From positions 55,088 to 119,087 of the forward strand of contig JAHBSL010000016.1 of NCBI GenBank assembly GCA_019639135.1: a DNA stretch of 64,000 nt. Direction: 5' to 3'. The translations under genes and the position numbers were made by a program. Below are positions 54,480-61,690 of the stretch, piece after piece; position 1 is the stretch's first letter, and each line of letters opens with the position of its first letter. This DNA comes from Acidobacteriota bacterium (GTDB taxonomy: Bacteria; Acidobacteriota; Blastocatellia; Pyrinomonadales; Pyrinomonadaceae). The notes below the pieces were generated by a model. That model worked only from the letters and a program-made list of their open reading frames with translations, was not told where the DNA came from and did no database searches.

Positions 54480-56276
54480 ATGTCTTATCAGGTAATTGCC
54501 CGAAAATGGAGGCCTCGAAACTTTGAGGAAGTCACCGGCCAGGAGCATATCACTCGAACGCTCAGCAATGCGATCGAGCACGACCGGCTCCACCACGCCT
54601 ATTTGTTTTCGGGCGCTCGCGGTGTCGGCAAAACGACCTCCGCCCGCATCTTTGCCAAGGCATTGAACTGCCGGCGGACGGAAGCCCCGACCGCTAAGCC
54701 CTGCTCCTCAGACACGGACGATGTTTGCGACTCCTGTCTTGAGATCTCGGAAAGCCGCTCGATCGACGTACTTGAGATCGACGCCGCTTCGCACACCGGC
54801 ATCGACGATATCCGCGACACGATCCTCGAAAATATCAACGTAAACCCGGCACGCGACCGCTATAAGATCTTCATTATCGACGAGGTCCATCAGCTCTCTC
54901 GGCAAGCCTTCAACGCCCTGCTAAAGACACTCGAGGAGCCTCCGCCAAACGTTGTCTTTATAATGGCGACGACCGAGCACCACAAGGTGCCGGAGACGAT
55001 AACCTCGCGTTGCCAGGAGTTCATCTTCAGGACCATTCCGCAGCAGAAGATCTTCGAGCGGCTCCGCCTGATCGCCGACGCCGAAAAGATCGACATTGCC
55101 GACGAGGCACTTGGTGAGATCGCTCGCTCGGGCGAGGGCTCAATGCGCGATGCCCAGTCGAATTTTGACCAGGTGATCAGCTTTTCGGGAGCAAAGATCG
55201 GTCGCGAAGACGTGGTCTCCGCTCTCGGCATCGCCGGTTCGGATAACCTCTCCGCGGTCATCAAAGCCGTCGCCGAAAACGATGCCGCCGCGATCCTGCG
55301 TGTGGTCGATGACCTCGTCTCCGCGGGGCATGACCTCCGGAATTTTTGCCGCGACCTGATGGGATTTGTCCGCGATCTTTCAGTGCTTAAGGTCTCCGGC
55401 TCGGAAGAGTTCATCGATGGCTCGGCATTTCCCGCCGACGAAATGAAGCGGATGGCCGATCGTTTTGGGGCTTCGGACCTGTTCCGCATTTTCCATTCGC
55501 TTGCCGACACCGAGGTCCGTCTGAAAGATGCACTCCAGAGCCGATACGTGCTCGAACTCGGGCTCGTCCGCCTGGCCGAAATGAACCGCGTCGCCTCGGT
55601 CGAACAACTGCTCGCCCGCCTTGCGGAACTCGAATCTTCGCTCGGTTCCGCAGAACCGCGGGCCGCGACCGCTGCTTCTTCAGTGCTTGAGCCAGCCGCC
55701 CCGGAAAAAAAAACTTTGAAAACCGAGCCGGCTAGCGTCTCCGCACCGCTGCCGCCCGAAGAACCACCCTTTTTTCGGGAAGGGCCGCCGTTCGAGCCGC
55801 CGCCGGACATCGATCTTCTTCCGGAAGAGCCCGTTCGTGCGCGCACCGAATTCGCGGTGCCAGATGACCTCCCGTCGAAGATACCGCCGCGGAGATCGGA
55901 GGAACTCGAGCACTTTGAAGTTCCGGCCCTTGATGCCGCTTTTGACGAGGCCGTGCTGCGTTCCGGTGAGACAGCCGTCTATTTTCGCGTCAGTCCGGAA
56001 CTTATAGGGCTTATCGTCCCCGCCGTTGCGGTCGCGGCTCATGCAGGAGGAACTGCCGCTCCATACCGAAACTACGAACGCGAACGTGAACGGGTGATCC
56101 CCGATTTCGCTCGCCCGCCGGAGGAGCCGGACGAGGATCTCACGATGCCGGAACCGCCGCCCGAGAACGCCACGACCGAAGAACTGCTTGATTACGCCAA
56201 ACGGCGACCCGATGTACGAAAGATGATGCGGCTCTTTCGTGCGGAGCTCGTCGATATCCGCCGGACCAGCGATTGA
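54480..56276 (+). CDS. dnaX: DNA polymerase III gamma/tau subunit with A9 slippage run
   Basis: A 598-aa clamp-loader ATPase. Walker A GARGVGKT (45-52), zinc-binding C64/C75/C83/C86, Walker B-type IIDEVHQLS, sensor-1 region and SRC motif TSRCQEF are present. Residues about 395-560 are a Pro/Glu-rich linker, and the end (ELLDYAKRRPDVRKMMRLFR) is the tau tail. Nine consecutive As (55705-55713) fall at codons 409-411. Gaining one A gives a TAG 8 codons later (418-aa product); losing one gives TGA almost at once. That is the arrangement by which Thermus makes gamma. No ribosome binding site precedes the ATG. Confidence 0.95.
   Translation: MSYQVIARKWRPRNFEEVTGQEHITRTLSNAIEHDRLHHAYLFSGARGVGKTTSARIFAKALNCRRTEAPTAKPCSSDTDDVCDSCLEISESRSIDVLEIDAASHTGIDDIRDTILENINVNPARDRYKIFIIDEVHQLSRQAFNALLKTLEEPPPNVVFIMATTEHHKVPETITSRCQEFIFRTIPQQKIFERLRLIADAEKIDIADEALGEIARSGEGSMRDAQSNFDQVISFSGAKIGREDVVSALGIAGSDNLSAVIKAVAENDAAAILRVVDDLVSAGHDLRNFCRDLMGFVRDLSVLKVSGSEEFIDGSAFPADEMKRMADRFGASDLFRIFHSLADTEVRLKDALQSRYVLELGLVRLAEMNRVASVEQLLARLAELESSLGSAEPRAATAASSVLEPAAPEKKTLKTEPASVSAPLPPEEPPFFREGPPFEPPPDIDLLPEEPVRARTEFAVPDDLPSKIPPRRSEELEHFEVPALDAAFDEAVLRSGETAVYFRVSPELIGLIVPAVAVAAHAGGTAAPYRNYERERERVIPDFARPPEEPDEDLTMPEPPPENATTEELLDYAKRRPDVRKMMRLFRAELVDIRRTSD
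55705..55713 (+). promoter_or_regulatory. A9 transcriptional slippage or frameshift site in dnaX
   Basis: Nine As read GAA AAA AAA A in the zero frame. Both shifted frames end within 8 codons (TAG at 55733-55735 in the minus-one frame), which would yield a gamma-length protein ending after the clamp-loader core. Confidence 0.6.
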
Positions 56277-56332
56277 ACCATGATAAATGACTTTGCCGAT
56301 CCGGTGTTTTCTGCGACAATCAGCGGAAAGGA

Positions 56333-57202
56333 ATGACTCTGAAAAGCCACGCCCCGCTCGCCGCTTTTTTTCTGCTCATTTTCCACCTTGCGGTGGCTCC
56401 GCCGACCATTGCCCAGGACGGCGAATTCTCGATCAATCGCTCGCCGCTTCCGGCTCCGACCGGCTTCGTCAACGACTTTGCCGGCGTCATAAGCCCGGAA
56501 GACAAAAACAATATAGAGACCCGTCTCCGCGAGTTTCGCGACACGACCGGCGTTGAGATCGCCGTTGCCGTTGTCCGGACGACCGGCGAGCGTGACATCT
56601 TCGATTATTCACTCGCCGTCGCCCGCGGCTGGGGCATCGGGCTCGATCAGGACGATAATCCTGCTGCACTGCTTTTTATCGCGGTCGATGACCGTAAATA
56701 CTTTACCCACGTCAGCAAGGACCTCGAGGACGAACTCCCTGATGGTCTCGTCGGCGACCTTCAGCGGCGATACCTGGTGCCCGAGTTTCGCAAGGGCAAC
56801 TACGGGAAAGGCATCGCCGATACGGTCGAAATGTATATCCGCACCTATGAGGCCCGCAGCAGCGGCTCGGTGCTTACACCGACGCTGCCGAACAATGAGG
56901 AGCCCACGAATGTACCGCTCTTCAGCATCTTTTGCTGCCTTGCGATCATGCTCTTTCTCATACTCGTAGCTTGGTCAAACCGTAACAAACGCGGCAAGTC
57001 GGACGATGACCATGACCGCTGGGGCGGCGGCGGTTTCGGCGGCGGGGGCGGAGCATTGCCGTGGATCATCCTTGGCGGTTCGGGCAGTGATTCTTCGAGC
57101 AGTTCGTCGTCCTGGGATTGGGGCGGCGGAGGCGGCTCGGATTGGGGCGGCTTTGGCGGCGGAGGCGATTTTGGCGGCGGCGGTGCCGGCGGCGATTGGT
57201 AA
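56333..57202 (+). CDS. Membrane-anchored TPM-domain protein
   Basis: A 289-aa protein with a signal peptide (about 1-27). The TPM domain at about 45-170 (TGFVNDFAGVISPEDKNNIE, ALLFIAVDDRKYFTHVSKDL) is of the YgcG/Psb32 type. A membrane segment near 200-220 is followed by a Gly-rich tail (GGGGFGGGGGALPWIILGG and repeats of GGGG) that ends at GGAGGDW. TPM proteins with Gly-rich tails usually sit next to lemA, as here (57963). Function is not settled; phosphatase activity is claimed for some members. Confidence 0.88.
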   Translation: MTLKSHAPLAAFFLLIFHLAVAPPTIAQDGEFSINRSPLPAPTGFVNDFAGVISPEDKNNIETRLREFRDTTGVEIAVAVVRTTGERDIFDYSLAVARGWGIGLDQDDNPAALLFIAVDDRKYFTHVSKDLEDELPDGLVGDLQRRYLVPEFRKGNYGKGIADTVEMYIRTYEARSSGSVLTPTLPNNEEPTNVPLFSIFCCLAIMLFLILVAWSNRNKRGKSDDDHDRWGGGGFGGGGGALPWIILGGSGSDSSSSSSSWDWGGGGGSDWGGFGGGGDFGGGGAGGDW

Positions 57203-57213
57203 CGGAAATAATT

Positions 57214-57933
57214 ATGCAGAATCAATTTTCAGCATTTATCGATGACCTGAAGGCGACCCATGGCAGCAATCTCGCATCGGTCGTTCTTTACGGCTCAGCC
57301 GCCGCGGGCGATTACATCCCTCAAAAGTCCGATTACAACATCCTCATCGCCCTGCACGAGATAACGCCGAAGGACCTTCGCAATGCTCACGCCTGCATCC
57401 GCGAGTGGCACAAGCTCGGGCATCCGGTGCCCGTATATTTTACCGTCTCCGAACTCAAGAACGCTGCAGACGTTTTCCCGGTCGAGTTTCACCAGATGGA
57501 GGTCGCCCATAAGGTGCTCTATGGAACCGATGTCCTTGCCGGCCTCGAGATCCGCGACGATTTCCTCCGCCATCAGATCGAATACGAGCTCCGCAGCAAG
57601 CTCTTGCTCCTGCGGCGGCAATATATTCCCGCCTCGGCCTCGCCCGAAGGCCTAAAGCGGCTAATGGGCGAAAGCCTGACCAGCTTTTCGGCACTTTTCA
57701 GGGCGATTCTTTTGATGCTCGGCGAAAGCCCGCCGAACAAAAAACGCGGCATTGTTGACCGGGCCGTCGCACGCCTCGGGCTTGACGCCGAGGTCTTTGA
57801 ATTGTTGTTCAGAATAAGAGAAAATGACCGAAAGCTTGAGATGGATGAGCGGGCAGCCGACGATCTCTTCGGTCGCTACCTTTTGCAGGTCGAAAAGACC
57901 ATTAACTCGATAGATAGTATCGGAAAAAGCTAA
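57214..57933 (+). CDS. Nucleotidyltransferase-domain protein
   Basis: A 239-aa protein from MQNQFSAFIDDLK (a longer frame lies inside the TPM gene's Gly-rich tail and is rejected). Residues 20-50 have the nucleotidyltransferase core SVVLYGSAAAGDYIPQKSDY, though the usual GSxxxGxxxxxSDxD carries SDYN, so the second Asp is Asn and catalysis is doubtful. The rest is helical. It sits between the TPM and LemA genes with short gaps, so all three may be co-expressed. No substrate is known. Confidence 0.82.
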   Translation: MQNQFSAFIDDLKATHGSNLASVVLYGSAAAGDYIPQKSDYNILIALHEITPKDLRNAHACIREWHKLGHPVPVYFTVSELKNAADVFPVEFHQMEVAHKVLYGTDVLAGLEIRDDFLRHQIEYELRSKLLLLRRQYIPASASPEGLKRLMGESLTSFSALFRAILLMLGESPPNKKRGIVDRAVARLGLDAEVFELLFRIRENDRKLEMDERAADDLFGRYLLQVEKTINSIDSIGKS

Positions 57934-57962
57934 CGGCGATTGCCGGGGAAGGAGAACAAAAT

Positions 57963-58598
57963 ATGAAACGAGCGATCTTATTGACAATAGTAGTCTTATC
58001 GGCAGCATTCCTTAGCGGCTGCAGCTATAACGAACTGACGGCAAAGCAGCAGAATGTAAAAGGCAAATGGGCTAACGTCGAAAGCTCGATGCAAAGGCGG
58101 GCCGACCTTATTCCAAATCTGGTCGAAACGGCAAAAATGGCGGGCGTTCAAGAGCAAGAGGTCTTCGGCCAGATCGCTGAAGCACGTTCGCGGCTTCTAA
58201 ATGCTCAGCAGCAGCCCGGCCAGGGTGTCGAAGGCGACAAGAGCCCCGAGCAGCGGCAGGCTGTCATCGAAGCCAACAACAGCTTTGGCGGGACGATCGG
58301 ACGCCTCCTTATGCTTCAGGAGCAGTATCCTCAGCTTCGCTCAAGCGAGGCCTTTATGAAAGTGCAGGATGAACTCGCGGGTACGGAGAATCGGATCAAT
58401 ACTGCCCGGCTCGATTTCAATCAGGCCGTCACGGATTACAATACGACCCGCAACTCGTTCCCAGCGGTGATCACAGCAAGCATTTTTGGCTTCAAAGAAG
58501 AGCCGTTCTTCCAGGCCGAACCCGATGCCCGGCAGGCACCGACCGTCGGCGATTCGAACTCGCTCAGACGGCAGCAGGCACCGGCCGCAAACAACTAA
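57963..58598 (+). CDS. lemA: LemA family lipoprotein
   Basis: A 211-aa LemA-type protein with a lipoprotein signal (VLSAAFLSGC, Cys20). Long helices follow: GKWANVESSMQRRADLIPNL and VETAKMAGVQEQEVFGQIAE, then LMLQEQYPQLRSSEAFMKVQ and AVTDYNTTRNSFPAVI, all LemA hallmarks. LemA is an envelope protein of unknown mechanism, often paired with TPM proteins or HtpX. A strong terminator follows. Confidence 0.92.
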   Translation: MKRAILLTIVVLSAAFLSGCSYNELTAKQQNVKGKWANVESSMQRRADLIPNLVETAKMAGVQEQEVFGQIAEARSRLLNAQQQPGQGVEGDKSPEQRQAVIEANNSFGGTIGRLLMLQEQYPQLRSSEAFMKVQDELAGTENRINTARLDFNQAVTDYNTTRNSFPAVITASIFGFKEEPFFQAEPDARQAPTVGDSNSLRRQQAPAANN

Positions 58599-58642
58599 AC
58601 CGTTTCAAAATCCTCGGGAACTGCACATCGAACAATGATCAC

Positions 58643-58680
58643 AAGGCCTGTCGTTCGGCTCGAACTGACAGGCCTTATTT
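58643..58680 (+). terminator. Terminator after lemA
   Basis: AAGGCCTGTC (58643-58652) pairs perfectly with GACAGGCCTT (58667-58676), followed by ATTTT. Confidence 0.85.
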
Positions 58681-58800
58681 TCCCCGATTCCTTCGAATAT
58701 CATATCCGCGATCGCCTCCGCGATGGAGAATTGGTCGAAACTCGAATGGCCCGAGCGGATATCGGACTCCGGGAATCCGGCCAAATCTTTCAGTTGTATA

Positions 58801-59157
58801 TCAGGGTGCTTCATTCCGGGTCGTCTTCGCGATCGATGCGGTCAGCTTTATCAACTCAATACAATTCTCGTTTATCGATCGATATTCATTTTCCTCGAGG
58901 AAGCCGCCCTCAAACAACAACAGCAGCCAAAGTTCGGTATCCGACGCCCTCTGCATCGCCAAAAACATCTCTGACGAAAACCCTTGCCGGTCCGCTGCTA
59001 CGGTCGCAGCTTTCACGTGTTTCGCGATGAAAGTTCCCGAGATCAGCAACTGACGGCTGAGAACGAACTCCTTCTTTTCCTCATTCAAATACTTCGCGAG
59101 CCGAACAACCCGCAAAGCAAACTTGATCGCCTTATCCAGTGTAATGCTCTTGCTCAT
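58801..59157 (-). CDS. Four-helix-bundle protein (S23/IVP-like)
   Basis: A 118-aa protein: LDKAIKFALRVVRLAKYLNE, EFVLSRQLLISGTFIAKHVK, EMFLAMQRASDTELWLLLLF, ending ASIAKTTRNEAP. It keeps the RQLLISGT...I pattern of the family but diverges from the copy at 53862. It is downstream of the BMC genes on the same strand, separated from them by a 190-base repeat block, and could be a stand-alone inserted unit. Function unknown. Confidence 0.85.
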   Translation of the reverse strand: MSKSITLDKAIKFALRVVRLAKYLNEEKKEFVLSRQLLISGTFIAKHVKAATVAADRQGFSSEMFLAMQRASDTELWLLLLFEGGFLEENEYRSINENCIELIKLTASIAKTTRNEAP

Positions 59158-59172
59158 ATTCGCCCGTTCTTA

Positions 59173-59343
59173 AACTTAAAACTACCAACTTTAACCTGAT
59201 AACTGTTAGAACAATTCGCTATTGCTGCTCGTTGTTCCGCAACTAAAAACTATCAACTCGAACCTAAAAACTGTTAGAAAATTATACCTGTAAAAATTAA
59301 CCTGTTCTAACAGTTTGTAGTTTCAAGTTGAAAGTTAATAGTT
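59173..59343. repeat. Three-copy block of AACT-type heptads
   Basis: Two direct units (59173-59212 and 59241-59282) each made of six heptads starting AACT or ACCT and ending AACTGTTAGAA. A third copy (59305-59343) is inverted. The conserved 11-mer AACTGTTAGAA occurs at 59201, 59269 and inverted at 59305. Confidence 0.8.
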
Positions 59344-59349
59344 TTCGAG

Positions 59350-59625
59350 TTACGAAATCAGATCGACGCGATCCACCACGCCGACGATCGCAGAATCGAT
59401 AGCGGCTCCGGGTTTGCCGGTGGCGGCGGTCGAGGCTGACCAGCCTTCCTGGGCGATGATGACGATATCGCCTTCACCGGAATCGACCGAATCGAGAGCA
59501 AGGCAGGTGTAGTCCATGTCTTCGCCTTCGGGTGTGATCTGCCGGCAAAGCATTATCCGCGAACCCTCATAACGCTGGTTCTTCTGCGTCGCTACGACGT
59601 TACCGATGACCCTTGCAAGCAGCAT
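59350..59625 (-). CDS. BMC pentamer shell protein (EutN/CcmL family)
   Basis: A 91-aa protein from MLLARVIGNVVATQKNQRYE (11 upstream codons rejected). The EutN/CcmL fold shows as CLALDSVDSGEGDIVIIAQE and the end SAIVGVVDRVDLIS. These proteins cap the vertices of bacterial microcompartments as pentamers. It is the last of three pentamer genes in this locus, 55 bases after the previous one. Confidence 0.92.
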   Translation of the reverse strand: MLLARVIGNVVATQKNQRYEGSRIMLCRQITPEGEDMDYTCLALDSVDSGEGDIVIIAQEGWSASTAATGKPGAAIDSAIVGVVDRVDLIS

Positions 59626-59680
59626 TTTCTTCCAATTGATCGATTGGCCAATTGACAACTGCCAATTGGAAAATCAATGG

Positions 59681-59959
59681 CTAGCTCCGATTCAAAACAT
59701 GCGAGTCTGAATCGATTATTCCAACTATCGTACAGTCCGTCGGAGTCTCATCGCGTTTGAAGGGGAAAGATGCCTCTTTACCGCGGCACCAGAAGACCAA
59801 CTCGCCGACCCCTGCCCCGACCGCATCAAGAGCGATCATCGGCTTGCCTTTTTCCTTGAGGTCGGCGTCCAGAGTTTGGACGATGAGGAACTTCCGCCCG
59901 TCAAGCGACTCGTTCTTGACGGTCGAAACCACCGTCCCAATTACGCGGGCGATCTGCAT
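59681..59959 (-). CDS. BMC pentamer shell protein (EutN/CcmL family)
   Basis: A 92-aa protein beginning MQIARVIGTVVSTVKNESLD; the longer frame upstream is inside the DoxX gene. MIALDAVGAGVGELVFWCRG and TIVGIIDSDSHVLN complete the EutN fold. The start shares one base with the DoxX stop, so the two are tightly linked. One of three divergent paralogues, implying distinct vertex roles or mixed shells. Confidence 0.92.
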   Translation of the reverse strand: MQIARVIGTVVSTVKNESLDGRKFLIVQTLDADLKEKGKPMIALDAVGAGVGELVFWCRGKEASFPFKRDETPTDCTIVGIIDSDSHVLNRS

Positions 59960-60360
59960 TATTTCTTGTAGTCCGCGTAGGCGACCGCTATCAGGGACGC
60001 GATCAGCACGACGCTGAATTCCATTCCGTTGCGTCCATGGCCGACGACGAACCATCCTTCCGAATAGTGGACCAAGCCGATACCAATAACCAGTTGCAAT
60101 GCGAAAACCAAGGCGACGATCCAAGTGTAAAAACCAATGGCCAAAAGAACGCTTCCGATCAGTTCAAACAGCGTTATCCCCCACGCAACAAAAAAGCCAA
60201 CGGGAATACCTTGTGATCCGAGGAAATCGCCAAAACCACCAACTGTCCCATAGCTGATCCTCGCTGCGCCGTGGCTAAACATCACAGCCGCAAGCATTAT
60301 TCGAATAGCGATCAAGGCCTTATGGTGTTTGTCGGACTTGGTCATTGCCAAGGTAGCCAA
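59959..60360 (-). CDS. DoxX family membrane protein
   Basis: A 133-aa membrane protein with four hydrophobic segments. RIMLAAVMFSHGAARISYG, WGITLFELIGSVLLAIGFYT, ALQLVIGIGLVHYSEGWFV and VLIASLIAVAYADY match the DoxX/MauE-like fold. The family includes quinol-oxidase partners and redox-linked membrane proteins. It lies inside the BMC gene run, which is unusual for a membrane protein. Confidence 0.85.
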   Translation of the reverse strand: MATLAMTKSDKHHKALIAIRIMLAAVMFSHGAARISYGTVGGFGDFLGSQGIPVGFFVAWGITLFELIGSVLLAIGFYTWIVALVFALQLVIGIGLVHYSEGWFVVGHGRNGMEFSVVLIASLIAVAYADYKK

Positions 60361-60383
60361 AATGCTGCTTAACTTCTGCTTGT

Positions 60384-60998
60384 TTATTGGGTCGAAGGTC
60401 TGCCCGAAAACACTTCACCATCCACATCCAACTCGTTATCAATCTTTTCTTTGCGTTCCTTCAACTCAATATCCATTACTTCCTTGATGATCTTCATCAG
60501 TGTCGGAAGCAACTCGACCGCGAATGCGTTCATTGTCTCAGACTGGATCAAAGGCGACACCGCGACGACCTTCTTTCCGATCGGCGTTTGATAAAACGAA
60601 ATAAGATCCTTCAGATCCTGCTCGGTATAGTGTTTGTCGTAGATGTTGTAAAGCGACCTTTCTGCAAATCCTTTGAAGTCGATTTCTTTTTCGACACGGT
60701 CGATCATCAGATCGAACATTCTGTTCCTATCTGCAGCCGCCTTTTCTCGCCGCTCTTTCTTTTCCGCCTCTGTCAAATCATCCGAAGCGAACAGATCATC
60801 GGGAAGCGCACTGTCCATCATGCGCTTCTGCTCTTCTATCCCCTTCCTGAAATCGCTTTCGATGTTGGTCAATGCGCCTGTAACTTCGATCAGCTCGGCG
60901 ATCAGCTTTCTTTTCGTATCCGGGGTTTGGGCAAATCCGATGACCGGAAGCAAGATGAGAACAGTAGCGATCGTGGTGAGAATCAAACTTTTCCGCAT
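60384..60998 (-). CDS. Exported DUF2059 protein
   Basis: A 204-aa protein with a signal peptide (ending VIGFAQT). The DUF2059 core spans ERSLYNIYDKHYTEQDLKDL, ISFYQTPIGKKVVAVSPLIQ, and a long charged helix precedes it (DDLTEAEKKERREKAAADRN). DUF2059 proteins are periplasmic with unknown role. The gene lies between two shell-protein genes, 13 bases after one of them, so it is transcribed with the locus although its product leaves the cytoplasm. Confidence 0.87.
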   Translation of the reverse strand: MRKSLILTTIATVLILLPVIGFAQTPDTKRKLIAELIEVTGALTNIESDFRKGIEEQKRMMDSALPDDLFASDDLTEAEKKERREKAAADRNRMFDLMIDRVEKEIDFKGFAERSLYNIYDKHYTEQDLKDLISFYQTPIGKKVVAVSPLIQSETMNAFAVELLPTLMKIIKEVMDIELKERKEKIDNELDVDGEVFSGRPSTQ

Positions 60999-61011
60999 AG
61001 CTAACCTCCAA

Positions 61012-61284
61012 CTAAGACGAAGTGAAATCGACCGTGTCGATAACGCCGATTATCGCCGAATCGACCGGGCAGTCCTTATTGCCCTCGGCCATGCGGGCGG
61101 ATGACCCGCCGACGATGATGACCTTTTCGTGATAGCCCGCTCCGACCGTATCGACAGCAACAACATAGCCGCTCTGGTCAGTGCCGTCTAAATTGACGGG
61201 CTTGACGATGAGCAGCTTCTTTCCGCGGAGCCGTTCGTCCTTTTGGGTCGAAACGACCGTCCCTAAGATGCGTCCGATTATCAT
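61012..61284 (-). CDS. BMC pentamer shell protein (EutN/CcmL family)
   Basis: A 90-aa protein: MIIGRILGTVVSTQKDERLR, VVAVDTVGAGYHEKVIIVGG, SSARMAEGNKDCPVDSAIIG, ending VIDTVDFTSS. It is the most canonical of the three pentamers and lies closest to the hexamer gene. Together with that hexamer it could build a closed icosahedral shell. Confidence 0.94.
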   Translation of the reverse strand: MIIGRILGTVVSTQKDERLRGKKLLIVKPVNLDGTDQSGYVVAVDTVGAGYHEKVIIVGGSSARMAEGNKDCPVDSAIIGVIDTVDFTSS

Positions 61285-61287
61285 TTT

Positions 61288-61361
61288 CAGTGGCCAGTGG
61301 TCGGTGGTCAGCGATCAGTGTCAGAAATTCTGACGACCGGCTACTGACCACTGACAACTAT
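61288..61361. repeat. Heptad repeat between shell-protein genes
   Basis: CAGTGGC, CAGTGGT, CGGTGGT, CAGCGAT, CAGTGTC (61288-61322), then CTACTGA, CCACTGA, CAACTAT (61341-61361), partly complementary to the first set. A 15-base palindrome GTCAGAA-A-TTCTGAC lies at 61320-61334. Confidence 0.75.
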
Positions 61362-61636
61362 TTAAGGACGACCGGCAAAGCTTCATCCACGCTCGAGTGC
61401 GGACGCGGGATCACGTGGACGCTGATGAGTTCGCCGACCCGCCGTGCTGCCGCAGCACCGGCGTCGGTCGCCGCCTTTACCGCCGCAACGTCGCCGCGAA
61501 CAATGGCCGTCACGAACCCGGCACCGATCTTTTCATACCCGACCAACTGCACGTTCGCCGCCTTTACCATGGCGTCCGCTGCTTCGATCGTCGCTACGAG
61601 ACCTTTCGTCTCGACCATTCCCAATGCTTCCTGCAT
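61358..61636 (-). CDS. BMC hexamer shell protein (PduA/EutM/CcmK family)
   Basis: A 92-aa single BMC-domain protein: [60 protein letters not shown] and the C-terminal [15 protein letters not shown]. The pore region carries KIGAG. It is the only hexamer gene in the locus and no tandem-BMC (trimer) gene is present, so it would tile all facets. The 3' end overlaps the heptad repeat at 61341. Confidence 0.96.
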   Translation of the reverse strand: MQEALGMVETKGLVATIEAADAMVKAANVQLVGYEKIGAGFVTAIVRGDVAAVKAATDAGAAAARRVGELISVHVIPRPHSSVDEALPVVLK

Positions 61637-61690
61637 CTAGTTAATTTCTCCTGATTTCCGAAGGATCAGTTACTGAACTGAAACGTAAGT

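Noticed and set aside
58605..58814. Small minus-strand frame (69 codons) after the four-helix-bundle gene
   Set aside because: It runs through the lemA terminator hairpin and has no homology; a start overlapping the upstream stop keeps it barely possible.
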